Shown here one piece after another: positions 22,476 through 35,929 of a stretch of DNA of 64,000 nt (position 1 is its first letter; every line of letters begins with the position of its first letter). The position numbers and the translations under genes are program-made. A model generated the notes under the pieces. The model was not told the origin of the DNA and searched no databases. It saw only the letters and a list, made by a program, of their open reading frames with translations. Location of the stretch: positions 1 through 64,000 of the forward strand of contig JAHQIW010005558.1 in assembly GCA_019055375.1 (NCBI GenBank). Reading direction: 5' to 3'. Origin of the DNA: Parelaphostrongylus tenuis. Its lineage: Eukaryota; Nematoda; Chromadorea; Rhabditida; Metastrongylidae.

Positions 22476-24690
22476 ACGGTTTTTTTGCACAAGTACTCCA
22501 CTTATAGAGTTCGTTTTATTCATGAGTATCTTGCCTGATCCCGGGCAAAACTCAAGATTCTAGGAGAAAGGGCATTGCCATGTGTTCTGCTTCCAGATAG
22601 CGCTATCGCTGATCCTCTTCTGTCATATCTTATCATTTATTGGCGACAAAAATTTCCGTTTAGTGAAGATAAAAAAATCCAAATTTCCTTAGAAAACCCA
22701 CAACAATGTCATTTGTTCCCGTCATGTTACTATCGCGCAACGTGCGCCACGTGGCAGTGCAGGATTTCCAACGTCCGGTTATCAATGTGTTAACCAGTAA
22801 GTGATTACGCGTCAATCAAACGAAGGTTTATACGTACTCTTGGTGCGACGAGTGCGGTTCAACAATGTTATGCTGGCGTTGTCCCTTCAATTAAGGTGTC
22901 ATTTTGTCGTTTTTTAGCAGAGATCTTCAACATCTACTGCGTTGTTTCATAAGTCTCATGGCAGTAAAGTAACAACCATCAAATTTATTCAAGAGAAGTA
23001 GACGAAATTGGAATGATTTTGATAATCGTTCCATCCACGCATTTTTCTTGAGAAACCATTTTGGTGTGACCACTTGCCCCATTCTTGCTCGAAGGATGGA
23101 GGCTTGGAACAATGCACTTGCTTACTCTTGCGCGAATGGCATGTATGGAAGTTTTGCTGAGTGGAGCCGCCCGCATGATTTAGCGGAGCTTCAGGCGAAG
23201 CATACGGCTGCTGAAAGAGAGCTAGGAATTGGTTTGTGAAGTTTAAAGGATTGAAGAAAAACATTCTAGAGAAGGAATAACGCTTCCGGCCCCCCTCACG
23301 TATGAGCCTCCAATTAAATCTTGTGCGTCAGCGTCATCTAGCAATTTTTTCCTACGCGCCCTTCGGCCATGAGTATGCAAAACGCATTTGTGCCCCACGA
23401 CAACTCCAACTTCCCCCCTACAACACAAAAACCCCTCACCCCGCTCCACCAAACGCCAACATCGCAAACACCTCCCAAAAAGCAAGTTGCTACCACTAAA
23501 TTGTTCACGAGAAAAAATGTGTCAGATTGAGCGATATTTAAAAAATCATCCTTTTCTGTTTACTTCTAATCAGGAAATTTGGGTGGTCCAGTGCTCTAGT
23601 AAAGGAGAACGACTAATACATACACTTGATATTAGATGGACCGGATGAAAGCCATAGTTTTACCTGGAGTGTCAATTCGTAGAAGTAGCACAATGATGTT
23701 CGGTAAATATTGCAAATAACATACTGCCTAGAAATCATGTTGGTTGTTACAATCTACGAGAATTTGTACTTGCTCAGGGAAACGACGAATTTATAATAAT
23801 GCCTATGTGTTGCGAGGTGGGATAGAGGTCGTGGATGAGTGCTTGTGAATGCTCGTCGCGATGCGGGGCTGATTCCCACAGCGCACCTCTTCCGACATTC
23901 AGCAACGAACGCCCCTGTGGAACGCGCCCACACCAGGCTAATCCTCAAGATTGCAAGTAGACGCGTTTGACTAGTAATTCAAAAATGGACACTGAAAAGG
24001 GCCAAAAAAGACTAGAAGCCTAGATTTACTGTTCGCTAGATCACCACAGCTAAGAAGCCACTGGGAGGTCCACAAGAATGAAAAGGAAAGGCATATGTGA
24101 GAGGGATCAAATAAGAAGAAGCCTAGACTGTATAAACTATGACTTTCAAGACTGGCTGAGAATTCACACAAAACTTTCAACGTTAGGAGAGAGGAGTTAA
24201 GCACCCCATCGCAGTCCGGTTCTCTCTGGCGCTATATGCTTGGCCACCCGAAATTCCGCTGACGCTATATTGGTTGCTGGTCATTTCGATACCCTGAATC
24301 ACAGAAAAAGTGGACAGAAGACAGCACATGAAGATCAAAAGCCATTGGCGTGAGCAATGGCTAGTTACGAGCTGCCGGTAGGGCGATACAAGATCTCAAG
24401 TATCGTTGTAGGTTTAGAGTTTGCATATAAAATCAGTATTTCTCCACTTGCATAACGTTCTTTCAAACCGTCCCGCATGTTCTTTTTTTCCAGATACCAG
24501 TAATCGAAACTCGCATTTTTGAACACTGGAGATATTTCCTCCAGTGAAGTTCGTACGTAATCTCAGTCTGTCACGATTAACTGCCAAAAGCCGTGATGGC
24601 TTTCTTCAACCGTCTAAGATATGCTCTCCTCCTCACACTTCACGTCCAAAACTCTACTCTCATCAAATCGTAGTGATCTCGATCACCGAA
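22476..24690. other. No gene seen; a weak mariner-like trace near 23120-23280
   Basis: Plus-strand frames near 23195-23275 give EAYGC and RNWFVKFKG, resembling the WF.KFR.G region of mariner transposases but broken by stops and frame changes. At 23754-23948 a block with CAGCAACGAACGCCCC recurs at about 37335-37350, indicating another dispersed repeat. Nothing else is recognisable. Confidence 0.33.
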
Positions 24691-24700
24691 TATTTTGAGT

Positions 24701-25026
24701 TCATAACTTTATGAGGATGTGAAGAAGTTTTATTCCGTCATCATAGAAGTGGTTGTAATTTTTGAAGCACCATTGCTTCTTCCATTTTGAGAACGTTTTG
24801 ATCCCTGGAACTCTTAGAAAATCGACGACCAAATCGAAATCCTCAAATCTCTCTGGCACAAGTACAACATCAGCAAACGCTAACCATATTTTACAACCAT
24901 CAACGCGTTCTGCGTATCCCTGACTACTCAACACTTCAATGACACGCTTGTTAAATTGCTTTGTTAACTGGTTAGCAGCATGAAAACACATAAGTGGACA
25001 ACTGAAACTAAATTGGTCCTTTGCTG
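24701..25026 (-). other. Unrecognised open frame just downstream of relic D
   Basis: About 110 codons are open on the minus strand, with content that looks more protein-like than its surroundings (SQGYAERVDGCKIWLAFADV, ERFEDFDLVVDFL). A possible splice acceptor TTTCAG lies near its start at about 25000. It has no signal peptide, no membrane segment and no family motif I know. It could be an exon of an unknown gene or of a decayed element. Confidence 0.28.
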
Positions 25027-25029
25027 GAT

Positions 25030-28000
25030 TCACGTTTCAACCGACGTGGAAATTGTTTTGGAGAAGTGGATTCCAAAAGGAGCCGATGTTATTATTCGAA
25101 GCACTCTATCTACTAACACTTTGCCACATCTTCCTGCTCCAAATCGCTATGGTGATATTGGAGGTACTGCACAGCAGATTTGGTTGCTTTCAAAACGACT
25201 AAACAACGAAACACTCAAAACGTGAGGGATCCCGATATTGATAACTGTTGAGGAGGAATGGGCATCAAAAGCATGACATTGCTTAGCATGCGGACATGGC
25301 CGCATTGCTGGTGGTGCACACGTCGTCGTCACTGTGTTGCCGGAAACGACGTGAGTGTCATCATGTCATTTTGCATGACTACAACAAACTAATTCATTCA
25401 ACACGCTGGTTCATCGCCTGAAAACGTCAGACAGAAGAAAGAAAGGCGTGGCTTTGCTGGCAATTTTCGTCGCTATTTCCTAACTTTTTTACTAAATAAT
25501 ATAATGGCTAGTGCAAAATTATGATACTTGACATCAGAATCACTCCTGATATAGTTTTAGAAACAGCACGAATTTTGGTTAATTGCAGAAGTGCGAATTC
25601 GAAAAATTTGAAGCGCTCAAGCCAAAATCTCTTTTTGTAAAGTGGTATACCCGACTTTCCGTCTTCTATACCAGAACTGTTCCCATTGCTTATCTTATGG
25701 TTGTGACAATCCACTCAAATAAATCCAGTTCTGGAGAGGACGAAAATACGGAACATTAGGCGGCGATGGTTTCCGTACGCGGAACTTTCCCGTTATCCGC
25801 ACCCTGATTGTACCACCTGGTAAGACTCATTTTTCTGCTTAGTCGGTGTTTAAATAGTCACTGAGTAGCTTAAATCACGAAAATATTGATGGTGTGCTTT
25901 TATTTTTCGAAAAGTCCCTACTATTGCACGTATAGTTTTGAAATTGTGGTTTTATACTTAAGCAACTATACAAGCAGTAGCCTTTTCTCTAGAGTTCCAG
26001 TGGCCATTCAATAGCTTAAGTTATGACAACTGTTTACGGTATATATTAATTTGAGAAGAACTTTCAAGTGCGTTGTCGCAACTAGATCAGAGTGCAGATT
26101 CGCAATTTGATCATTTCGTTAACCGCACCTGTTTCGGGTATTTGGTTAAAACGGACGCTTTTTGCTAACTCATAAGGTTTCAGGAGTGTTTCTATAGATT
26201 GAATCACGAGAATTTAGAAGATTACTTTAGTCTGAGATAACCCTCCTACTGCGCTCCGTCACTAAAAATAAATTTGTGCTCCACAGGTCAATCATTGTTC
26301 GCCTGAACAAATTTCTTTCTTCGACTTTTAAGTAACTCATCTAGCTCTATAGTAATCTATAGTGATCTATAGCTTAAATTGGACTGATTTCCTCGATGAT
26401 ACGCTTTATGTCTCGAAAAGACTTTCCATGCGCTCTAGCAGGCAAAGGATATGCGTTCCGCAAAACCATTATACTGCAAAAGCGTAGTGACTTTTGTGCT
26501 AGTTTTACGATTTCCTCATTCACATAACCAAAGCCAAAGTGCCCGCCAAGTGCTAAAACATCTTGATTTGGCTACTACGACACACTAAGAGTCCTTTCAA
26601 GAATTGAGTACAGGAACTGAAGTCGTCGAATTTATACCATTAAACTACTGCAAGTTTAGGAAACTGAATTTATTCAGCGAAAAATGCTCGAGTGAGGAGC
26701 ATAATTCTCTTTTTTGCTGTCACGGCGCAACAAAACGCCTTTGCCAAAACGAAATGTGCAGTCGAAATTCTCGTCATTTGAGCTTTGGAATAAGTACTAA
26801 AATTAAGAAAAAATTAGAAAACGTGTTATTCCTAAGGGGTGAGCACGGGATGCGGATAAACGAAAAGTGCCTTTTTACAATATCTCCATGTTATCCCCAA
26901 TCATTCGGAAAAGCGCTCTTGAAAAAGACTCCATAATTAATTAAAGTCATTTAATTTTTCTGTTATATGAAATGATTTAAGATAACATGATGGCAATGCG
27001 ATTGTAAGAGCTGGATTTTCTGAATGGATGACGAAGGTCAAGAACTTACACATCATTGATGGGTTAACCGTGGCCAGTAGACAATTTAATGGTGTGTTGA
27101 GAACATTGACAACGAGCGACACAAAATGGTTGCGATTATAGGATCAGGTAATCCAACGGCATGTCCCTGCTATTTGAAAACGTCGAGTTTCTATAGAATA
27201 AAGTTCGTCAGTTGGATGTTTCTTTTTTCAAGTGCTTTCAAACATTTTTTACCCAACTAATTTGAGTACTCCTAATATCATAATGCTTATGAATCCTTCC
27301 AGAAACCAGCCTCTATTTGATGCTATTTGCTCACAAAAAAATATGGTTTCTAAGAATTTTGAACGCACTTCTTGTATTACAAAGACTTACGGAGTGCTTC
27401 TGCTGAAAAATACGGTTGAGATTCCAAAAACTTACGCTTGCAGGGCTGGTGAAATAGAGTACGCCATCGCCACTGGCAATCTGAAGCGAGTCACGTTGAA
27501 CCTACATGTTTTCTCCATCGCACCTGAAAACTCATTATTTTATAGCGTGATAGCTGATAATCAAACATAATTCACACCTTTTTTCATTTTACTCATAAAA
27601 CTTGAGAGTAATAAACTCTACCAACCAGTGAATATAATAATTGAGTAAGTAATAAAATAAGTAATAAAACAAGCCTCTAGATTAAGAAGGACAAGGAGTT
27701 CAGCCTCGCTTAGGGCAAACATCCTTTGCAGATTAAAACTATTTTGGAAGCAGCTCAGCAAATCTACATCTACCATTTTTACCTTGAAGGGAGCAAAATG
27801 TAGTTGAGGTAGAGGCTAAGACAGAACAAGTCACGAGCTACCAGTAGTCTCATTCGTTCGTTTCGTAGAAGAGTATATTTAGATCAATCTGGTGTAACCA
27901 GTGATAATCAGCACCGAAATATTCCTGTGAAAACGTCGTCTCAAAAGATTAAGTTTTTTCAGTTGCATTAAAGTTTTAGATAAATTAATTTCAGATTAGG

Positions 28001-28125
28001 ATATTTAATATGTATTTGAAATTGCAAGTGTTCAAACTGCAGAAACAAATTTCTATGCAACACCTGGAAGTGTTCCACATCGCAACGCAAACAGTCATAG
28101 TTAGTAGGAAAATCTTTAAGCGGAT
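25030..28125 (-). pseudogene. Copy D: full-length five-exon relic of the CGTLPGG family
   Basis: All five exon equivalents are visible in order on the minus strand: about 28063-28125 (IFLLTMTV then a decayed GGTLPGG region), 27369-27523 (155 nt, same length as exon 2 of copy A), 27050-27190 (DVFK-stop-QGHAVGLPD), 25221-25378, and 25030-25165. Lesions include stop codons in exons 2 and 3, frameshifts in exons 4 and 5, and altered splice sites. Intron 3 is about 1.67 kb and still contains an intron-3 block shared with copies A and E (near 25600-25750), plus an R1 repeat insertion around 25.9-26.4 kb. It is clearly non-coding now. Exon boundaries are by analogy with copy A. Confidence 0.72.
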
Positions 28126-28579
28126 ATGATAAAGCCTTGGCCATGCTCCCTCAGACTAGTTTTTTTAGTGGATTTTTCTAAACGATTTAGAAAGCGGCAC
28201 CTACTGGCAAATACATTTATTTCAAATCATGTGACAATATAGATAATGAAATAAAATGCCCATCAAAAATTGAATAATCACAAGGGTACATGTAAGTGAT
28301 TGCTTAAGAACGAATTCAGAGCACGTATATAATTTCACAGATGTAAACAGTCATCTTTGTTGTGCTGCTGCGACAAGAAATATTGTTTTTCTCACACGTG
28401 AAAATTTCCGAAGAGGCAAAGCGCCGTTGTTACAGCATACACTATGGTCATGAAAGCTATAAACTATGCAATCAGTTGGGAACTCAATTTACTGTTTTAG
28501 TCCAATCTATAGCAAAAGTCTCACTTATAAGCTCTTCCAATTTTTTGTTGCTGAAGGCAATGTAATGGTCAAATCAAAT

Positions 28580-28990
28580 AATCTGCGGAATGCAATGATG
28601 ACTCATATCCCGCACTAAAGTCGTTCCTCCAAACAAGGGCATCATGAGTGATGACTACATTGAGAGTCTACAAGTATGGCAAAGGTAAGGAAAACAACTT
28701 GACACGGCAATAGGAGTGACACTTAGTTGCTGCGTTCTTATCAGCCTTTTATACATTCCAAATTTCTAAGAGCAAAAAATTTCCAAACCATCGTCCTAGT
28801 CTCCTCATTTCTCTTTCGCATGCAGAGAGAAAGCAAAGGGTATTATAAGGCAGTCTTGCATGACGAAGCGATGATTTTTGGCCCCAGTAACTGCATATGA
28901 GGCCAGCAATGCACTGGAATGAGCAGAGTGTTTAAGCATTCACGTCCAGGGTCTATACCTTGTATGTGTTTCGAAGGTTGCTGCTATATC
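28580..28990 (-). pseudogene. Decayed receptor-like relic upstream of copy D
   Basis: The minus strand near 28800-28830 encodes KRNEETRTMVWKFF, matching the loop KRNEETQMMLYKHL upstream of copy A. Adjacent non-coding blocks near 28280-28400 and 28560 also resemble 13340-13460 and 13610. Together with relic D this indicates one duplicated segment of at least about 4 kb. It has many stops. Confidence 0.35.
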
Positions 28991-29600
28991 TTTGAAGGAT
29001 TGATCATATCTCTTCACTTTATTATTCAAAGACATTGCTAGAGACCACGCAACTGGAATTAAAACATCCATCTCTGAAACTTATCAATACTCAAAATCAA
29101 TTTTTTACTCTTTATCTGATTTAACTTGCTGGAAAACACCTTCCGTGTTGAGCAGCTGTTCAGCGGAGTTCCAATTGGATATATTTCCAAAAACCTGGCT
29201 ATATAGTTGTGTTTTCAAGTGTTTTCAATTGGCAGATATCTCAGCTAAGTAATACAGTAATTGAACATTGGTACTACTTCCAACCTCGTCTATGGCAACG
29301 AATATTCAACACTTTTCAACATTTTCTGCAAAGGATGACCGTGTTTATCGAATTGGTTGTCTACCAAGGGAATGCTTTGTGCTAGATTTTAATGCTGCTT
29401 AGAATTGTGACTATTGAGAAAGGGCTGTGAGGACACTTTCCAGGGAGATTTGAAATCAGTGAAATGAGTTCTAGAAATAGTAATGCATGAAAAGTAGGTG
29501 CCATGAAATACATACACATTACTGAGCAAGAGATAACGAACATAAACATCACATATAGCATCTATTTATTGCCTATTTTTTCTTCAAACAAAACGCGCGG
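28991..29600. other. No gene seen
   Basis: I see no supported gene, RNA gene or clear repeat in this stretch. Confidence 0.4.
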
Positions 29601-29619
29601 AGTCATATTAATCTTTATT

Positions 29620-30830
29620 CAACAGCTTTGTACTCGACAGTTCGCCTTCTTCAGAGCCTGGAAAGGCCAAGTTTTCTGCAATCCAGTCGATCAAACACCT
29701 CCATTACTCTTTTAGAAAACAGTCGCGAGACCTAGATTTCAATCGCACCAAGCACAAATCAACGTTAAACATAATCACTGCTTTTCGCATGAGTTCCATT
29801 GAATGATTTAAGTGGAGATTACCGGAAGGAGATTACATAAGCTCCTCATGCACCTTATCCATCAAAAACAACAGCCTTACATATTGATTCATGTCACGGG
29901 TGATCATAAGACATTCCTCTTTGCGATTTATAGTTGTTATTGGTCATGTTAATTCAAAAACGCTTCCAAAATCTTTTGCACTGATATTTTAAGTTCCTGC
30001 GCGAGAACGGTGACTTCGATGTCAAAATCTACCGTCATGCTTTTGTACTCTATGTGTCCCTAAAGGGCTATTTAGTTATTAAGACGCTTGTCAGCTAGGT
30101 GTTCTTCTATGCCAGCATAGAGCGCCCTACCCGTTTCGCCAACATATACATCGCTGCACGCTTTGCAAGAGATCAGACAGACTGTACCCACGCTCATGCA
30201 ATCACCGTCTCTGCCGTTACGACATATTTTACAATATTTCATTATACAGAGACGGTCATATAGGCGGTTACGAACTGATTGGCTCTTTGGAGAATTAGGT
30301 GGTATTCCAATGACAGCCGCCGATTGCTCGAAAACTTGCCCTTTCAAACAACGTTTTATAGCTGTACTAATCTCATTTGAAAAGAACGGGAGGATTACGG
30401 ACTTTCCCTTCAATCGAATTTTCGTTCGGAGGCGTGTTCATTTCCTCTAGATCTAAGCCAGGGGACTACAAATTTGTATCCATCACCAGTGGCTATTTCG
30501 CGAGCCAGTTTCACAGATTTTACTCTCTGCTCCTCCCCAGTACATGCATTGGCGGATGTTCGAAACATTTTTTATTACGCCTTTTTCGTATGTAAGGAAT
30601 GTGAGGGAGCAATAGTGAACAAGGATGTTCTTATTACTTGGCTTTCGGTAGCACTTCGTTATGTAGCCTCTATGAGTTAAGCTTATTTGCACGTTCAGAA
30701 AGTGAGCCAATTATCTTTTGGTATCCTCACGGTGTGAATCTTGTGGACTCTGACTGTTCATTGTGGAACCTAAAAGAATTATCCAAGTCCTCTTGAGTAG
30801 AACAGATATTAACTTACAGGCATGTATTTA
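29620..30830 (-). mobile_element. Penelope-like element: RT C-terminus and GIY-YIG endonuclease
   Basis: On the minus strand, about 30720-30830 encodes STQEDLDNSF and FHNEQSESTRF. Then 30480-30710 encodes FLNVQISLTHRGYITKCYRK and PSNKNILVHY, the conserved C-terminal end of PLE reverse transcriptase. 30072-30413 is an open frame with the Cys linker (RLYDRLC, CKICRNG) and the endonuclease motif VYVGETGRALY, with EEHL after it. Downstream in other frames come TPLGTHRVQKHDG-like and NRKEECLMITRDM-like traces to about 29880. A tail with GGCTCTGAAGAAGGC lies near 29640-29665 but lacks GAAAC. The element is 5' truncated and frameshifted. Confidence 0.75.
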
Positions 30831-31395
30831 TTTCAAAACACATCTTTTTTCCAAACAGAAAAGCAGCCACATTTTAGCAAACCCACCCCAAGTTCAACGT
30901 AGCATTAGTGTGAAGGACGACCATTAAGCCATAAGTGGACAACGCTCTTCTTATATCAATGAATGTTTATTAGCTCTTCAGCATTCCTATTAATGGCTAT
31001 TAGTTGGGGCTGCTCTACAGCTAACAGCTGCTTTTTATCAGACAATTACTGGCGTGGAGTTATCAGAAATCTTTTCATAGCTTTCCTAACATGTAGTGGG
31101 TGCGAAAAAAATTCTGATTATTTTTCTTTTTTTTCAACGACATAGAAATACTGCTTAGACAAATGAATTTATTTAATTCAAGAACTAATAACGTTTATTA
31201 GATACTAATCATAATATAAAGCAGAAAAGTTTGCATCAATTTCTCAAAATTTCCTTCTTGAGCCCTTATACATTTACAAAATGGGTTGTGAAAATTTCCA
31301 GTGATCCTTGCACAAGTTTCCATCGCAATTTTTTCCCGAGAGCGGGTCAAAGGCTCTTTCATACACGTCTACGGTAGTGTTTTGAGTAGTCGAGA
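30831..31395. other. No gene seen
   Basis: A 60-codon plus frame at 30963-31145 is open, unrecognised and AT-rich. No other signal. Confidence 0.4.
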
Positions 31396-31399
31396 CTTA

Positions 31400-32170
31400 T
31401 CCTTTGGTTTGGGCTACGTGGAATAACACTTCGTTAAGATACAGCGAATTTTAACGGCCAAATGTCCTTGCTGCAAGAGCCTGGAAACGGCTCTTGACAA
31501 ATTGCTTTCGTTGAGCTGGCCGATTGCGCAGTAACCAGCCTTGCTGGAGCGTTCTGCCGCCGCCAAAGTTTGAGTACTGTAGGGCTCCAGTGCGTCCCTT
31601 GAAACTTGCTGGTGATAGCCGACAGTGCTGATTTTGACGTTTCCGTTGATGAAGAGCAATGATGCTTTTCCGATAGCGCAAATGCCGGCCCACGCCATTA
31701 CAGAAGCCGGAAAATGGCTGTGGCATATGGTTTTTGTTAGTACAGACTTCGCTGGCCTTTTTTGAAAAGTCAACATTGATTCTGACGATTCTGGGGTGAA
31801 ACGTCCGTGAACTTCTCTTTATGTGTGAGTAGCATCTTCGAGTTCCGTAAGCCCTTCAAACCATTCCTCTTTTATCTTTTCGCTCAGAAAGTTAACACGA
31901 GAGCCATGTGGCTGTGCAGTTTCAGCTATTATTGACAATGTTTCAGACGTATCACTCGCTGATCCCAAGCTTTTCGAGCCATTTTGCCCACGGAACACGC
32001 CGCATTTCGTTGTAATTTGCAACGGATCTACAGAATATTTTTCGGAGCATCACGAGGTGGTTGGACTACCTTTTCAGAAGGTTCTCCAAATCCTGCAGTC
32101 TCTTTGAAACGTTTCACAGCTTTCTAGATACTTGCTGGCTCGAAACTAGTCGATCTTTACAATATCGGGT
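31400..32170 (-). mobile_element. mariner-family transposase relic
   Basis: The minus frame 31414-31776 gives HFPASVMAWAGICAIGKASL and LLFINGNVKI, the central catalytic-domain region of mariner-like transposases (usual form H.P.SVMVWGG...GK.PL.F...GVKI). After a frame change, 31451-31560 gives LQQGWLLRNRPAQRK, the decayed QQD.APAH region with the catalytic Asp replaced. Upstream frames to about 32160 show ERFKETAGFGEP and weaker resemblance. Frameshifts and stops make it inactive. The terminal repeats were not located. Confidence 0.6.
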
Positions 32171-34215
32171 GCTTTCATTTCCTTCTTACTCGACTCAACT
32201 AGTTCTAGTTTAGATTTTACGATGCATAATTTGAGTGCACTTGAAAAAAAAACAAATAAAAAACAGATTCTACGCCAAAGTAGAACAAAGAAATCAATGA
32301 AATATCAGCATTAACATAGAAATGTTATATTTTCTTAAGATTAACAATATACAAAATTGTCGCAATTTTATCCGCATTCTTTATCCAACTAAATAAAAAG
32401 ATATTTACAAAAAAAACATTTTTAATGCACTAGTCAGCCATTAGCTTTCGAAGTGTGGAGCTTCTACAGTGCTAAACGAGAGCTTCATCATGCAGCACTG
32501 TGTTGAAAACTGATATATTACACCCACGTGACAAGTCGAAAACATAGTCGGCGCTGAGGAATCATCAACATTGTCTAAGAAATTTGTCGTAGCCGAAAAA
32601 AACTGAATAAGCAGCACTATTCGTTTTAATTGCATTGTTGGGCGTGAAACACTTCCAACGGAAGATTCTCTGACGTTTATCTTATGATACTGTAATCAGA
32701 AAACTTTAGCATTTTAGGTACGACAGGCTCACGACGCTAGCTCACCCTCCCCCCCCCCCCCTACCCTCACCTCTGCTCCCCTCCCCTCCCCCTCTCCGCG
32801 CAAGGTATGACGGCTGTAGTATCAAGTGATCAGTTACGCCCGCAAGGGGTAGGAAAGCTGCTTGTTTGATTCACCACGACGCTTTATAGGAGCTTGTTTT
32901 GGTGTCGATCTGCATTGAAAATTATTTTATAATGTGGTTTTTGTAGCAAAAAAAACATTCAGTTGTTTAACATCTCACTACATTTGATACACAAAGTAAC
33001 ATAGGGTGTCAAGGTACATCCAACCTTTTTCGCATTTTTTTTCGACAATATTGTGGAAGTCTGATTCAGAACATTTTCTTGCAGTGTACCATTTTTGGAA
33101 AGAAACTTGTGCAAAAGTGGATGCAGTCAGTTTTGCACAATCTATATGTTGATTCCTTTGTTACCATGTATCCACGTTTCGCACAAAAAATGGTTTTTGT
33201 AGGTCAACAAGGTGTCTTTTTTTTGTTGTAATAATTGCGTTAAGAACAATCTTCGGGAGTGACAGACACTAAAAAACACACCAAAAAATCAACTATGAAT
33301 CGTTATGGAAGGAGTTTGACCAGCAATGTTCCTCCTGATGGCCGGCCTCTATCACTCGGCGCTATAGATTTCTCGCCGAGCGCGCATGGTGGCGGCGGGA
33401 CTGGCGCCGTGGGCCCTTGTACCCAAACTGTTATGAACCGTAGGAAGCACCGCCAAACTTCAAAATGCTTCCACGATGAGTGATGTGAATGTTCAAGTTT
33501 CCTCAAACAACCGCATCATTCAGTCGGCCATATCAATGCACTCATAATCCACACTTCAGTTAAAGGAACGTTTTTGTATTAATTTGACTTTTTTAGCTTT
33601 ACAGCAGCAGGATTGAGTTAATATGAGGATCTTACCACAGCCATCCTGTCAAATTTGAGCTGAACTATAAACTGCTGCATGAGGGCGTCAGTTTGGACGA
33701 AATTCCGATCCCCGCAGTGGAGATTATCATCTGTGCCACAGAAGGGCGATTTGCTTCCATTATCTAGGGCAAGCATATTAAATTCGTCCGAGAGAGAACA
33801 ATGGCACCAGATCAGTGGACCAACACAAGATAGCGTATAATTATAATGTATATAATCACATCCAATTCCTGATGGAGCTGATTCATCCTTATGTATAGAT
33901 CTAAAAAACGCCTGTATTGTATAGTAATCACTTTATAATAAATATTTAGTTCTACAAGTAAACTTATTCAATTCTTCTCAACCATTGTGTGACAGAATGT
34001 AATCTATACCAACCTTTATCAAAGAAACAACCCACAGCATCTGATAATGAACCGTTATTGAGGCTTCACAGAGTGATAAATTTAGGGCAAGGCTGTTCCT
34101 TGAGATCAGAGTACAAAGTGTCTTGATTTCAGAAACCGACATCCATTTAACTTTGAAACACCAATGAATAATGGTTTCTTTTATGTTTAACTATTACCAC
34201 TAGGTCCATGAATAT
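32171..34215. other. No gene seen; C13 run and a short GC-rich frame
   Basis: A run of 13 C lies at 32749-32761 within a pyrimidine-rich tract to about 32800. A short GC-rich island at 33310-33420 is open on both strands (33259-33483 plus, 33303-33506 minus) but has no recognisable motif; low-complexity GGGGTGAVG and APVPPPP are composition-driven. 33840-33960 is AT-rich. Confidence 0.4.
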
Positions 34216-34224
34216 GATTTATTC

Positions 34225-35335
34225 TACTAACGTTTCGACGTTCTTGTTTTCTTCAGAGCCGATGATTCGAGTCACCCTCAAGGTTGGTCCTATGATATGA
34301 GACTGTTCTTGCTCAAACTGAGGCAATGTCTGCTTCTAATTTTATTCATTCTTATCTTGAATATTAACTCCGGAACCATCTAACAATTCAGCAGTTAACT
34401 CAGTCCTCTGAAACTATAATCTACCTAATCGGCCCTCTACAGGTAAGTAGCTGGATACACTCTTTTAAGAGCTTATTTTGAATCTGCGTACGTAATTGTC
34501 GGCATGCAGTACTTTTCAGATTCTCCAGATATTCGTCATGTTTATATGCGAGACAGAGTGGAAGAACAGGCCTCAGAAAACTATTTGATGCAAAGTAAAG
34601 AAGAAGTACAATGCACGTACGCGCTTTCGGTTCTTCACGGGTGAACTTTATGTACTCTGACTGACTGTTCAACAACGCAGAACATTTGTCCATCTCCTCT
34701 TGGGTTGAGAAGACGAAACAGTCACCTATACATCTACAGTAGAGTAAATACTGCAGGTCGACTATTGGGCTCTTCACTTTGGACATAAAGGCTATAGCAA
34801 GGTTGGCGCTAGTCGTTGTCCCATTGCCAACCCTCTATTAGAGCAAAATAGTTCCTGAACCATCTGAAGAATGAACAGTTTAGGCACTTTTCTAAGAGAG
34901 CCATAACCTGCCGCATGATGAAGCCATATATGTTTGTGGTCCTTTCTTGCTCAGTTAGAAGCTCGTATTTGACTTGCTTTGCGGACTCGTTCGACACGTT
35001 TGTATATAGGGCGGTTACGTCAAAAGATTCCATTACGTACGTTGTTGGGTGACGTGCTGCGTAGATGGTCTAGAAACATTTGAGTATTGGTGAAATGGGC
35101 TGGAATGTCCTTTACAACTGGTTTGGAAAGAAAGTTTCCAACGTTTGGCAAAACATTCGAAATTGTGCATATATTCACACAGCAAACAGCAACAACTATT
35201 CTTTAAAAGGCCATTATTATCCACCACTTTCTGCTATCGGCCTGTCAGGGCTTAAGCTCACGAAATCGCTCGCGGACTGTTGATTCTCCAACCGTACGGT
35301 CGCTCCAAGCTTCGTTGATTCGATGAGCAGCACAG
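34225..35335 (-). mobile_element. Penelope-like element: reverse transcriptase fragment
   Basis: On the minus strand, 34809-35033 encodes MESFDVTALYTNVSN, the RT motif A region. 34421-34786 encodes LLYCRCIGDCFVFSTQEEMD and SEYIKFTREEPK, where the usual Y.DD catalytic box is changed to CIGD. Upstream, about 35030-35250 has a frameshifted N-terminal part (DRPIAESG). No GIY-YIG domain follows. Instead the sequence passes to the PLE tail motif at about 34230-34270, so an internal deletion is likely. The changed catalytic box, stops and missing endonuclease make it inactive. Confidence 0.72.
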
Positions 35336-35885
35336 CATTTGAACCAAAATTGTACACGTAAAGCATCAACAAACGTTTTTGTTCTCTAGACAGTTCCGTT
35401 CTACAGCAGATGTAGATAAATTATATATCAATAGATGCGCAAGAAGTAGACCTTTCAAATGGCATAAAAAATCACACACGACTCATGAAAAAAAACGACA
35501 TTTCCGTCCAAACGATGGAAATTTGCTCTCCAAGCTAGTAATTGGACTAGTATTAGGTGTATGGACAACGTTATCCTATATCAGTGCATACCAAATTATG
35601 AGTTGAACAAGTAAGTATAGCACGGAGCATGATGGTGGATCAAGTTTTAGTTGAGAGGTAACAAAAAGTTTTTAAACCAGCAAAACTTGCTATTTTTTCC
35701 CATTCTATGTTTATTTTTCGATATTGTTCTTGGAAAAAATTCAAATGATGAACCATAAAGCTTGGCGCGAAAAATAGCCACCTCTAATGGCTACGATACG
35801 GTAGGATTCTCAGGCTAGATTCAGAGGAAATTCTGACGCCAAAAGAAAAGTCTGACGAAAATAAGGCGCTTTTCTACCTGCCTTT
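35336..35885. other. No gene seen between two divergent PLE fragments
   Basis: A 75-codon plus frame at 35379-35606 is open and unrecognised. This gap separates a minus-strand PLE from a plus-strand PLE, so the two are arranged head to head. Confidence 0.4.
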
Positions 35886-35929
35886 TATTTTTAACGAAGT
35901 AAGTACAGCTAATAAACGCAGCCTAAAAA

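Noticed and set aside
23195..23280. Full mariner element near 23.2 kb
   Set aside because: Only a short WFVKFKG-like trace remains across different frames; not enough to call an element, so it is mentioned only within the surrounding region.
33259..33506. Overlapping open frames on both strands in a GC-rich island
   Set aside because: Frames are open on both strands because the region is GC-rich; the Gly and Pro runs are low-complexity and no domain is visible.
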